From: an uncultured Actinomycetes bacterium
Lineage (GTDB): Bacteria; Actinomycetota; Acidimicrobiia; IMCC26256; PALSA-555
Direction of reading: 5' to 3'
Assembly (NCBI GenBank): GCA_937927875.1
Contig: CALEYV010000062.1
Coordinates: 1 to 27,636 of the forward strand
Length of the DNA stretch: 27,636 nt
Made by a program: the position numbers and the translations under genes. Under the pieces are notes generated by a model. The model did not search any database and was not told where the DNA came from. It saw nothing but the letters and a program-made list of their open reading frames with translations. Numbering within the stretch: the first letter of the stretch is position 1; the number at the start of each line of letters is the position of its first letter. Positions 1 through 11,243 of this stretch are shown here, one piece after another.

Positions 1-2
1 AC

Positions 3-461
3 GGTGGCGCGGGCGGCGGTGCGCCCGGCGGTACGCCGAACGGGAACGGGGCGAACGGCAGCCAGCCCGGCAGCGGGCAAGGCGGCGGCGCCGGCACGAC
101 CAGCAACCCCGGCACCGGCGGCGCGGCGTCCAACGGCACGCCGAGCAGCGGCGCGGGCGGCAACGGCTCGTCGGGCGGCACCGGCGGGACCGGCGGCAGC
201 GCCACCTCCCTGAACAGCGGCGCCGGTGGCGGTGGCGGCGGCGGGTTCACCGGCGGTGGCGGCGGTGGCGCCAGCGGCAACATCGCCAGTCAGGGCCAGA
301 CCGGTGGCGGCGGCGCGGGCTCGAACTTCGCGGCGTCGCAGGCCTCGAACGTCACCGCTCAGGCCGGCGTGAACAGCGGCAACGGCTCGGTCACGGTGTC
401 GTCGATCCCGGGCGCCAGTCCGGCGTGCGCGGTCGTGGCGACGGCGCGGGTCACGGGGTAG
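3..461 (+). CDS. Glycine-rich protein, C-terminal part (5' truncated)
   Basis: The only reading frame with normal protein character here is frame 3. It enters from the left edge and stops at TAG 459-461, giving about 152 residues. The composition is extreme (Gly, Ala, Ser, Asn, Thr; GGxG and NG/SG runs). It ends in a pattern typical of Gly_rich-type (PF12810-like) domains: two GGGGGG runs flanking FTGG, then GGGGAGSNF, and a final NGSVTVSS strand. Such domains are usually extracellular and end in exactly this kind of 'G-N-G-S-V-T-V' strand. There are no charged residues until the last ten or so, consistent with a secreted or surface protein. The start, signal peptide and any N-terminal domains lie outside the window, so function cannot be assigned. 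The alanine/arginine-rich frame starting at position 4 is a shadow. Confidence 0.6.
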   Translation, partial: GGAGGGAPGGTPNGNGANGSQPGSGQGGGAGTTSNPGTGGAASNGTPSSGAGGNGSSGGTGGTGGSATSLNSGAGGGGGGGFTGGGGGGASGNIASQGQTGGGGAGSNFAASQASNVTAQAGVNSGNGSVTVSSIPGASPACAVVATARVTG

Positions 462-463
462 GC

Positions 464-475
464 GCGGCGCGCCGC
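464..475. repeat. 12-bp GC palindrome between convergent genes
   Basis: A perfect GCGGCG/CGCCGC palindrome fills half of the 24-bp gap between the stop of the glycine-rich gene (461) and the stop of purK (486). No T-run follows on either strand, so it is not a canonical terminator. It could still form a short hairpin at both 3' ends. Confidence 0.3.
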
Positions 476-485
476 CGCGGCGCGT

Positions 486-1595
486 TCAGCGCGGCTCGAC
501 CACTCGGCAGACCGCCTCAAGCTGGCGATCCCGCCCGGCCGCGGTGTCGTCGACCACCGTGACGTGCCCGACCTTGCGGCCGGGCTGGGCCGCCTTGCCG
601 TACTCGTGGAGGTGCGCGCCTTCGACCTCGAGCACCGAGGCCCGGTCGGGCAGCGTCCCGAGGGCGTTGACCATTCCCGACTCGCCCCGCGCGGCGGTGG
701 ATCCCAGCGGCCAGCCGAGGACGGCGCGGAGATGGTTCTCGAACTGGCTGGTCACGGCGCCTTCGATCGTCCAGTGGCCCGAGTTGTGAACCCGGGGCGC
801 GAACTCGTTGGCGAGCAGGCGACCACCGTGGTCGAACAGCTCGACGGTGACGACGCCGACGTAGTCGAGCTCGTCGAGCAGCCGTCGCACGATCGACTCC
901 GCCTCCGCGTCGACGCGCTCGGCGGTCGCGGGGGCGGGGGCCCGTGCGACGCGCAGCACGCCGCCGCGGTGCTCCGTCTCGACGAGCGGGTAGCGCGCCA
1001 CGGTGCCGTCGAGCCCGCGGACACCGATGATCGAGAGCTCACGGTCGAAGGGCACGAGCTCCTCGAGCAGGAGCGGTGCGTCACCGAGCGCCTGCCAGGC
1101 TGGGTCCACGTCGGCGCCGCCGCGCAGCAACCGCTGGCCCTTGCCGTCGTAGCCGCCCCGACGCGTCTTGAGGACGGCGGGCAGCCCGACGTCGCCGAGC
1201 GCGGTGTCGAGGTCGGCTCGGCTGTCGACGGGCGCGAAGCGTGGGACCGGCACGCCGAGCCGGGCGAGGAGCTGCTTCTCGGCGAGCCGGTCCTGGGCCG
1301 CTTCCAGCGCGCGGGACCCCGGGCGGAGTGGCGCGTGCTCGCCGGCGGCGCGGGCGGTGTCGGCCGGCACGCCCTCCCACTCGTAGGTGACGACCGTCGC
1401 CCCGTCCGCCAAGGCGACCGCGGCGTCGGCGTCCCGCAATGACGCGACGCGCAGCGCGCCCGCCACCGACGCCGAGGCGTCCGGCGCCGGGTCGAGGAAC
1501 CTGAACGTGACGCCGAGGGGGATCCCGGCCAGGCCGAGCATGCGGCCCAGCTGCCCGCCGCCGAGCACTCCGACCACCGGCGGACTCGAATCCAC
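486..1595 (-). CDS. purK: 5-(carboxyamino)imidazole ribonucleotide synthase PurK
   Basis: PurK uses ATP and bicarbonate to convert AIR to N5-CAIR in de novo purine synthesis, in the cytosol. It is an ATP-grasp protein of about 369 residues, normal for the family. Near the N terminus is the GVLGGGQLGRML nucleotide-binding loop. In the middle are AAQDRLAEKQLL and LKTRRGGYDGKGQ (ATP-grasp lysine and glycine loop) and LEELVPFDRELS. Near the end is NEFAPRVHNSGHWTIEG, with the metal-binding Glu and Asn and the substrate-binding H-N-S-G-H. The reading frame stays open to an ATG at 1643, but a TAGGAA box seven bases upstream of GTG 1593-1595 favours the shorter form; GTG 1601 is also possible. purE is not adjacent. 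The gene diverges from gltB and converges with the glycine-rich gene. Family assignment is secure; the start is less so. Confidence 0.93.
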   Translation of the reverse strand: MDSSPPVVGVLGGGQLGRMLGLAGIPLGVTFRFLDPAPDASASVAGALRVASLRDADAAVALADGATVVTYEWEGVPADTARAAGEHAPLRPGSRALEAAQDRLAEKQLLARLGVPVPRFAPVDSRADLDTALGDVGLPAVLKTRRGGYDGKGQRLLRGGADVDPAWQALGDAPLLLEELVPFDRELSIIGVRGLDGTVARYPLVETEHRGGVLRVARAPAPATAERVDAEAESIVRRLLDELDYVGVVTVELFDHGGRLLANEFAPRVHNSGHWTIEGAVTSQFENHLRAVLGWPLGSTAARGESGMVNALGTLPDRASVLEVEGAHLHEYGKAAQPGRKVGHVTVVDDTAAGRDRQLEAVCRVVEPR

Positions 1596-1602
1596 GGCCA
1601 CG

Positions 1603-1608
1603 TTCCTA
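1603..1608 (-). promoter_or_regulatory. Putative -10 box for leaderless purK
   Basis: Read on the minus strand this is TAGGAA, seven bases before GTG 1595. It is a weaker match to TANNNT (last base A) than the other boxes in this window, but the spacing is the same. Confidence 0.3.
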
Positions 1609-1673
1609 CCCCAGGGACCGTGGCCGGGCTGGGAGCCAGGCATGAAAGCGTCCGCCGGTGGGCAGGGCTCCGG

Positions 1674-1679
1674 TACGAT
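1674..1679 (+). promoter_or_regulatory. Putative -10 box (TACGAT) for gltB
   Basis: TACGAT in the purK-gltB intergenic region would give a transcription start near 1686 and a leader of about 104 nt before the gltB GTG. No clear -35 hexamer is seen. Confidence 0.35.
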
Positions 1680-1693
1680 GCGGGCGCGACACC

Positions 1694-1737
1694 GGCGTCG
1701 CCCCAGCGCTCAGAGCGCACGGATCCGCTGCGACGCC
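1694..1737 (+). promoter_or_regulatory. Stem-loop in predicted gltB leader
   Basis: GGCGTCG at 1694-1700 pairs perfectly with CGACGCC at 1731-1737. Nested inside is GCGCT-CAG-AGCGC at 1706-1718. The structure lies between the putative -10 and the gltB start. I do not recognise a known riboswitch; the glutamine (glnA) motif is not apparent. Confidence 0.3.
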
Positions 1738-1789
1738 TGGTTCCCTGGCTTCGTGGCCCCCTCAATCACTCGTTCTTCGCGAGGAGACC

Positions 1790-6496
<4,707 letters not shown>

Positions 6497-7042
6497 TCAC
6501 CCACCGAGCACGAGCTGCGGCCGGGCGTCGAACCCGAGGACGTCGGCGACCGGGCCGCGGATCGTCCCCGTGCGCGCGTGCTGGTAGGCGCGCACGGCCC
6601 GGTTGTAGGCGGCGACGGCCGGTGGTTTCACCAGCGCGCTGTGGAACGCCTGCAGTGCGGCCTTGATGCTGGTGCTCGCGTTCAGCCGGTCGGAGGCGGC
6701 GACGTTGGCCTGCACCCGCGTCGCCAGCGCCTCCAGGTCGTTGGCGAGCGGGGCCTGCGTGGCCGGGTCGTCGACGCGCGCCACCCGCTGCCATCGCAGG
6801 AGCGTGGCCGCCAGGTCCTTCGTGACGGTGCGACCCTGGGCGCCTGCGCCGTCCAGCGCCTGCAGGACGCTGCCGAGCGCCTGATAGCGCGCCACGAGCG
6901 GCGCCCGCAGCGGGGTCCAGGCCCGGTCGACCTGGTCGCGATGGTCGCTCAGGTCGGGCTGGGTCGTGACGGCGGCGATCACCGCCAGCACCACCACGAC
7001 GGCCACGACCGCCAGCGCCAGCCACACCAGCCGTCGACGCAT
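6497..7042 (-). CDS. LemA-like membrane-anchored protein
   Basis: A protein of 181 residues with one N-terminal hydrophobic helix (about residues 5-27) after MRRR, then an alpha-helical, mostly hydrophilic region outside the membrane. The end resembles LemA family proteins: YNRAVRAYQ, then a Gly/Pro-containing linker and LGFDARPQL, matching the LemA 'YN..V..YN...P......F' tail. The central helices (VDRAWTPLR, RYQALGSVLQAL) also fit LemA topology but are divergent. LemA proteins have no settled biochemical role. The TGA stop abuts the gltB stop with zero intervening bases. A TAGCGT box lies nine bases before the ATG and there is no Shine-Dalgarno sequence. The helicase gene upstream is separated by 43 bp. 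Confidence 0.65.
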   Translation of the reverse strand: MRRRLVWLALAVVAVVVVLAVIAAVTTQPDLSDHRDQVDRAWTPLRAPLVARYQALGSVLQALDGAGAQGRTVTKDLAATLLRWQRVARVDDPATQAPLANDLEALATRVQANVAASDRLNASTSIKAALQAFHSALVKPPAVAAYNRAVRAYQHARTGTIRGPVADVLGFDARPQLVLGG

Positions 7043-7051
7043 GTCGGATCG

Positions 7052-7057
7052 ACGCTA
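7052..7057 (-). promoter_or_regulatory. Putative -10 box (TAGCGT) for LemA-like gene
   Basis: TAGCGT on the minus strand lies nine bases before the ATG at 7042, in the 43-bp gap after the helicase gene. It would give a leaderless or nearly leaderless mRNA. Confidence 0.4.
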
Positions 7058-7085
7058 CCGGCGGCGTCCGCCGGGGTGACGAACC

Positions 7086-9071
7086 TCAGCCGTGGTCGCG
7101 GACGAGCTCCAGCACCGCCGAGCCGTGCCGCTCCAGCTTCACCGGACCGACCCCGGGGAGGGACAGGAGCGCGTCGCGGGTCGCGGGACGCGTGGCGGCG
7201 ACGGCGCGCAGCGTCGAGTCGGGGAAGATGACGTACGCCGGCACGCCGGCCGCTCGCGCCAGCCGGCGCCGCCAGTCCTGCAGGGCGCAGAACAGCGGGT
7301 CGTCGGCGGGTCGGTCGGACACGGCGCCGAGTCGGCGCCGCGCCGCCGCCACGCCGTTTCGGGCCGGCGGCGGCGCCGTTCCGTTCGATCGGGCCGCGGC
7401 CGCGATGGGCTCGACCCAGACGCTCGCCGACCGGGGGACGGTGCGGGTGCCCATCGTGCGGGCGCGCGACCACGAGCAGTGGAGCCGCTGCTCGGCGCGG
7501 CTGAGAGCGACGTAGAGGAGGCGGCGCTCCTCGGCGCGCTCGGCTGGGGTGTCGGCGTACGCGATCGGGACCAGGCCCCGCTCGAGGCCGGTGACGAAGA
7601 CGGTGTCGAACTCGAGGCCCTTGGCCCGATGGAAGCTCAGGAGCTCCACCGCGTCCTCGCCGTCGGCCGGCGCGTCGTCGCGCAGCGCCGCCGCGAGGTA
7701 GGCGCGGAACCCCTCGAGCGAGCCGCCCGCCGGCTCGGCGTCGAGGTACTCGCGTCCGAGCCGCGTGAGCGCGGCGACGTGGGCGGCGCGCTCCGAGCTC
7801 GGGTCCGGGCTCTCGGCGGCCATCGCCTCGAGGTCGACGAGGAGGTGCGCGAACGGGCGGCCGGGCGCGGCGCGAGTGGCCTCGGCCAGGGCGTCGAGCG
7901 CGGCCCGGACCTCGGGCCGACCGAGGAACTCGCCGGGGCCCCGGACCCGATAGGGGACGTGCGCCGCCGCCAGCGCGGCCTCGAACGCGGCCGACTGGGC
8001 GTTGGTGCGGTACAGGACGGCCAGCGCCGACCAGGGCACGTCCGAGCCGTGCGCGTCGCGCAGCCGCGCCGCAACGGCGCGTGCCTCGTCCTGGTCGCTG
8101 TCGTAGGCGGTGACCGTGGGGCGGGGCCCGCCGGACCGGACCGCGCAGCGTTCCGGCCGCTGGCGCTGCCCGTCGCGCAGGACCGCCTCCGCGGCCGCGA
8201 CGACCTGCGGCGTCGACCGGTAGTTGCGGCGCAGCCGCACGACCTGGGCGCCCGGGAAGTGGTGATCGAACCGGGTGAGGTAGGTCGGGTCGGCGCCGCC
8301 GAACCCGTAGATCGCCTGGTCGGCGTCGCCGACCACGCACAGGTCCGGACGGTCGTGCAGCCACCCGCGCAGGACGCGGAGCTGGGCCGGGCTCACGTCC
8401 TGGAACTCGTCGACGAAGAAGTGGCGGAACCGCCAGCGCTGCGACGCCGCGAACTCGGCGTCGGTCTCGAGCGCCTCGCCGCACCACCACAGCAGGTCGT
8501 CGAAGTCGACGAGTCCCCGGCGGCGCTTCTCGGCCTCGTAGCGGCGGTACGCGGCGGCGATCTCGTCCGCGGGGCGGGCCGGCGTCCGGCCGGCCAGCGT
8601 GACCGCCCCCTCGTACTGGTCGGGGGACAGGAGGCGGGCCTTCGCCCACTCGATCTCGCCCGCCAGCTCGGAGGCGGCGACCCGAGCGTCGGCGCCGCGC
8701 CGGGCCGTCAGCGGGGCCAGGAGGCGGGCCTTGCGGTCGAGCAAGGCGGGGAAGGCCTCCCGGCGGTCGGCGGCCCGGGCCCGGAGCTGGGCCAGGCACA
8801 GGGCATGGAGGGTGCCGGCGGTCACCGCGGGGCGGACGTCGAGGTCGGCGAGCCGGTCCCGCAGCTCACCGGCGGCCCGGCGGGTGAAGGTGACGGCGAG
8901 GACCCGGGCGCCGTCGGCGGCCCCGGTCGCGACCTGCCACGCGATGCGTCGGGTCAGGACTCGGGTCTTGCCGGCGCCCGCGCCGGCGAGCACGGCGAGC
9001 GGCGCGGCGTCGGTGACGACGGCGTGTCGCTGCTCGTCGTCGAGACCGACGAGCAGGGCGTCGGCGTCCAC
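7086..9071 (-). CDS. uvrD2: UvrD2-like superfamily 1 DNA helicase with HRDC domain
   Basis: An ATP-dependent 3'-5' helicase of the UvrD/PcrA/Rep class, 661 residues. Motifs in order: Q-motif Gln near residue 14 (DDEQRHAV), Walker A AGAGAGKT (29-36), DEFQD motif II (221-225), GDADQAIYGFGG motif III (from 248), RNYRS motif IV (about 282-286), HRAKGLEFDTVF motif V (from 481) and LLYVALSRAEQRL motif VI (518-530). An HRDC domain (about 590-660) ends the protein, as in mycobacterial UvrD2. It likely acts in DNA repair or replication-associated unwinding. The frame runs open another 72 codons upstream, but that part reads through a terminator-like hairpin and has unusual codon use. GTG 9071 is preceded at seven bases by TACGGT, so I take it as the start of a leaderless gene. 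The whiB7 neighbour known in mycobacteria is absent. Confidence 0.88.
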   Translation of the reverse strand: MDADALLVGLDDEQRHAVVTDAAPLAVLAGAGAGKTRVLTRRIAWQVATGAADGARVLAVTFTRRAAGELRDRLADLDVRPAVTAGTLHALCLAQLRARAADRREAFPALLDRKARLLAPLTARRGADARVAASELAGEIEWAKARLLSPDQYEGAVTLAGRTPARPADEIAAAYRRYEAEKRRRGLVDFDDLLWWCGEALETDAEFAASQRWRFRHFFVDEFQDVSPAQLRVLRGWLHDRPDLCVVGDADQAIYGFGGADPTYLTRFDHHFPGAQVVRLRRNYRSTPQVVAAAEAVLRDGQRQRPERCAVRSGGPRPTVTAYDSDQDEARAVAARLRDAHGSDVPWSALAVLYRTNAQSAAFEAALAAAHVPYRVRGPGEFLGRPEVRAALDALAEATRAAPGRPFAHLLVDLEAMAAESPDPSSERAAHVAALTRLGREYLDAEPAGGSLEGFRAYLAAALRDDAPADGEDAVELLSFHRAKGLEFDTVFVTGLERGLVPIAYADTPAERAEERRLLYVALSRAEQRLHCSWSRARTMGTRTVPRSASVWVEPIAAAARSNGTAPPPARNGVAAARRRLGAVSDRPADDPLFCALQDWRRRLARAAGVPAYVIFPDSTLRAVAATRPATRDALLSLPGVGPVKLERHGSAVLELVRDHG

Positions 9072-9078
9072 ATCAGCG

Positions 9079-9084
9079 ACCGTA
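9079..9084 (-). promoter_or_regulatory. Putative -10 box (TACGGT) for leaderless uvrD2
   Basis: TACGGT on the minus strand, seven bases before GTG 9071. It gives the helicase its own promoter downstream of the terminator-like hairpin at 9152-9202. Confidence 0.45.
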
Positions 9085-9144
9085 CCGAGGGCCTGTGACG
9101 CCGACGCGGATGCCGCCCGGCCGGGTGCCGCGTCAGCAACGCAT

Positions 9145-9436
9145 AAGAGAAGGGGCCCCGAGTAGCCGTCACGCCGAAACGCTCCGAACTCCTCGGGGCC
9201 CCGGTTCCTCGGGCCACGTCTCTCGCTTGCCAACGCCCTCTCGCGAGGGTCTCGCGCTCGCTGCCGCGGGACCGGCTGGAACAGCACCGGCCCGTGGTCT
9301 CGACCGCGACCCCGGCTTCCGGACCCGGAGGCGAGCCCCCGACTCCTTCACCGACCGCCGCCCGTGACCCGTCTTCCGTAGCGGTCCCCGGATCGCTCCG
9401 GTGGCCGTTCGGTCCCGTGCCATCGTGACGTCGGCT
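9145..9436 (-). ncRNA. Candidate structured non-coding RNA, about 290 nt
   Basis: This is the longest gene-free stretch in the window (9072-9529). On the minus strand it has a near-consensus promoter (TTGACC, 17-bp spacer, TACTTT) and, about 290 nt later, a GC-rich hairpin followed by TTCTCTT. Between them I see further stems: CGGG-CCGG with CCGG-T-CCCG (9287-9294 with 9267-9275) and a small GAGGG/CCCTC hairpin (9236-9249). The predicted 5' end AGCCG-ACG-TCACG (9436-9424) can pair with CGTGACGGCT (9173-9164) in the loop of the terminal hairpin, five plus five pairs around a 3-nt bulge. The reading frame crossing it has many A/T third positions, unlike the neighbours. I see no RNase P, tmRNA or SRP RNA signature; a 6S/Ms1-like or new RNA remains possible. 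It could instead be a long helicase leader. Confidence 0.4.
9152..9202 (-). terminator. Terminator-like hairpin
   Basis: GGGGCCCCGAG (minus strand, 9202-9192) pairs perfectly with CTCGGGGCCCC (9162-9152) over 11 bp. A mismatch and two more pairs extend it, around a loop of roughly 29 nt. The minus strand continues as TTCTCTTAT, so it resembles an intrinsic terminator for minus-strand transcripts, which is rare in such GC-rich DNA. On the plus strand no T-run follows. Confidence 0.5.
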
Positions 9437-9441
9437 TGCAG

Positions 9442-9470
9442 AAAGTACGCCTGGCCGCGGTTCGGGTCAA
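9442..9470 (-). promoter_or_regulatory. Strong sigma70-type promoter on minus strand
   Basis: TTGACC (-35, 9470-9465) and TACTTT (-10, 9447-9442) are separated by exactly 17 bp. It is the best two-box match I found in the window. The predicted start lies near 9435-9437 and transcription runs toward the hairpin at 9202-9152. Confidence 0.55.
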
Positions 9471-9491
9471 GAGACATTTTCACGAACGCGT

Positions 9492-9497
9492 TACCGT
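9492..9497 (+). promoter_or_regulatory. Possible -10 box (TACCGT) for metallopeptidase gene
   Basis: TACCGT on the plus strand would start transcription near 9504, some 26 nt before ATG 9530. No matching -35 is evident. It sits just behind the divergent minus-strand promoter. Confidence 0.25.
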
Positions 9498-9529
9498 TCC
9501 ACCGGCTTGGTGTCATCGCGCGTTTGGCC

Positions 9530-9898
9530 ATGGTTCACGTCTCGGACGAGCGCTTCGACGCGCTGATCGCCGACGCGCTCGACGAGGTCCCGGCCGAGCT
9601 GGCGGCCGCGATCGAGAACGTCGCGGTCGTCGTGGCCGAGTGGCCGTCGGCGGAGCAGCAGCGCGGCGGGCGCGGGACGCTGCTGGGCCTCTACGAAGGC
9701 GTGCCGCTCACGCGGCGGGACCCGACGACGTACGCCGGGGTGACACCCGACCGGATCACGATCTTCCGCGGGCCGTTGTGCGCGCGCGCCGGGGACGAGG
9801 CCGAGCTCGCGGCGCAGGTGCGGACCACCGTGCTGCACGAGGTCGGGCACTACTTCGGGCTCTCCGACGCCCGGCTCCGCGAGCTCGGCTGGGCCTGA
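9530..9898 (+). CDS. Zincin-like metallopeptidase family protein (PF06262-like)
   Basis: A small cytosolic protein of 122 residues. It carries the zinc-metalloprotease signature H-E-V-G-H-Y-F-G-x-S-D near the C terminus (HExxHxxGxxD type), preceded by LLGLYEGVPLTRR and PDRITIFRGPL. All of these are hallmarks of the short PF06262 family, which is common in Actinobacteria and otherwise poorly characterised. There is no signal peptide or extra domain. I start it at ATG 9530 (MVHVSDERF) because the family begins just there; the open frame upstream is not conserved-looking. No Shine-Dalgarno sequence is visible. The next gene follows after 33 bp with its own promoter-like box. The substrate is unknown. 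Confidence 0.8.
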   Translation: MVHVSDERFDALIADALDEVPAELAAAIENVAVVVAEWPSAEQQRGGRGTLLGLYEGVPLTRRDPTTYAGVTPDRITIFRGPLCARAGDEAELAAQVRTTVLHEVGHYFGLSDARLRELGWA

Positions 9899-9918
9899 CC
9901 ATCCCCGGGCGCGACCCG

Positions 9919-9924
9919 TAGCAT
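9919..9924 (+). promoter_or_regulatory. Putative -10 box (TAGCAT) for leaderless oxidase gene
   Basis: TAGCAT lies seven bases before ATG 9932, with no Shine-Dalgarno sequence between. This is textbook spacing for transcription starting at the A of the start codon. Confidence 0.5.
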
Positions 9925-9931
9925 CGTGGCG

Positions 9932-11239
9932 ATGCGCGACCGGCGAGGATGGCGGAACTGGGGCCGCACCCAGCGCTGCGAGCCGGCCGCGTTCGAGCGG
10001 CCGGTCAGCGAGCTCGAGGTCGCGGAGGCCATCCGGCGGGCCCGGGCCGGCGGCGAGCGGGTGAAGGTGATCGGCGCCGGCCACTCCTTCACCGACATCG
10101 CGTGCACCGACGGTCGGATGCTGACGCTCGAGGGCCTGAACCGGGTCCTGCACGTCGACGAGGAGGCCCAGCTCGTCACCGTCGAGGCCGGGATCACCAT
10201 CGAGCGTCTGAACGGGGAGCTGGCCGCCCGAGGCCTCGCCCTGCCGAACCTGGGAGACATCGACCGCCAGAGCATCGCGGGGGCGGTGTCGACGGCCACC
10301 CACGGGACCGGCGCGGGATTCGGCGGCCTCGCCACCTTCCTGCGGGGCCTGAAGCTCGTGACCGCCGACGGCGAGGCGCTGCAGTGCTCGGCGGCGGAGG
10401 AGCCCGAGGTGTTCCACGCGGCGCGGGTCGGGCTCGGCGCCCTGGGTGTCATGACGCAGGTGACGCTCCAGTGCGTGCCGGCCTTCAACCTGCACCACGT
10501 CGAGGAGCGCCACCCGCTCGCGTCGGTGCTCGACGACCTCGACCGATACGTCGACGGCAACGAGCACTTCGAGTTCTACTGGCTGCCGCACACCGACTCG
10601 TGCGCCACGATCGAGAACAACCGCACCGCCGAGCCCGCGGTGGTGAAGAGCGCCTACAAGCGGTGGCGGGCCGAGGTCTTCTTCCCCAACTACTTCTTCG
10701 GCGCAGTCGTGGCCACCGGACGGGCGGCGCCGAAGCTCGTGCCGCGACTCAACCGCTTCGTGGCCAGCCAGCTCAGCCGGACCGAGCTCGTGCAGCGGAG
10801 CGACCGCATCCTGGTCAGCACTCGGCTCGTGCGCTTCGCGGAGATGGAGTACGCGGTCCCGCGGGCCAAGGCGCGCGATGCCGTCGACGGCGTGCGCGAG
10901 TTCATCGACCGCAGCGGCCTGCACGTGAGCTTCCCGATCGAGGTGCGGTTCGTGGCGCCCGACGACATCCCGCTCAGCACCGCGTTCGGTCGCGAGACCT
11001 GCTACGTGGCGGTGCACATGGCGCGCCCGCAGCCGTACGAGGAGTACTTCCGCGGCGTCGAGGCGGTGATGGACCGACTCGACGGCCGACCGCACTGGGG
11101 GAAGCTGCACTTCCAGACCGCGGCGACGCTGGCGCCCCGCTACCCGGAGTGGGACCGGTTCCATGCCGTCCGGCGCAAGCTGGACCCCGACGGTCGGTTC
11201 TCGAACGCCTACCTCGATCGCGTCCTCGGACCGCGGTAG
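9932..11239 (+). CDS. FAD-linked aldonolactone oxidase family protein (D-arabinono-1,4-lactone / L-gulonolactone oxidase-like)
   Basis: A VAO-type flavoprotein of 435 residues. The N-terminal FAD-binding domain has VIGAGHSFTD with His51, the position that carries covalent FAD in this family. It is followed by LPNLGDIDRQSIAGAVSTATHGTG, the pyrophosphate-binding segment. The C-terminal ALO domain ends with HWGK (His388-Lys391), a conserved active-site element, and then FHAVRRKLDPDGRFSN, the usual family ending. Members oxidise aldono-1,4-lactones or sugar alcohols; the true substrate here cannot be read from sequence. ATG 9932 is chosen for the TAGCAT box; an in-frame GTG six bases earlier is the alternative. 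The following PH-domain gene begins four bases after the stop, suggesting an operon that continues to 12623. Confidence 0.88.
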   Translation: MRDRRGWRNWGRTQRCEPAAFERPVSELEVAEAIRRARAGGERVKVIGAGHSFTDIACTDGRMLTLEGLNRVLHVDEEAQLVTVEAGITIERLNGELAARGLALPNLGDIDRQSIAGAVSTATHGTGAGFGGLATFLRGLKLVTADGEALQCSAAEEPEVFHAARVGLGALGVMTQVTLQCVPAFNLHHVEERHPLASVLDDLDRYVDGNEHFEFYWLPHTDSCATIENNRTAEPAVVKSAYKRWRAEVFFPNYFFGAVVATGRAAPKLVPRLNRFVASQLSRTELVQRSDRILVSTRLVRFAEMEYAVPRAKARDAVDGVREFIDRSGLHVSFPIEVRFVAPDDIPLSTAFGRETCYVAVHMARPQPYEEYFRGVEAVMDRLDGRPHWGKLHFQTAATLAPRYPEWDRFHAVRRKLDPDGRFSNAYLDRVLGPR

Positions 11240-11243
11240 GTCG

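Noticed and set aside
9145..9436. Known RNAs: RNase P RNA, tmRNA or SRP RNA
   Set aside because: The conserved core signatures I know (GAGGAAAGTCC of RNase P, tmRNA GGGGCTGA start, SRP GGAAGGAAGCAG) are absent on both strands.
9169..9531. 120-codon open frame on the minus strand in the long gap
   Set aside because: Many A/T third positions unlike every real gene here, Arg/Ser/Gly-rich low-complexity end, crosses the promoter and terminator-like hairpin, no recognised family. Better explained as a non-coding RNA.
9904..9931. GTG 9926 as the start of the FAD oxidase
   Set aside because: Leaves only one base after the TAGCAT box, while ATG 9932 has the same seven-base spacing as other genes.
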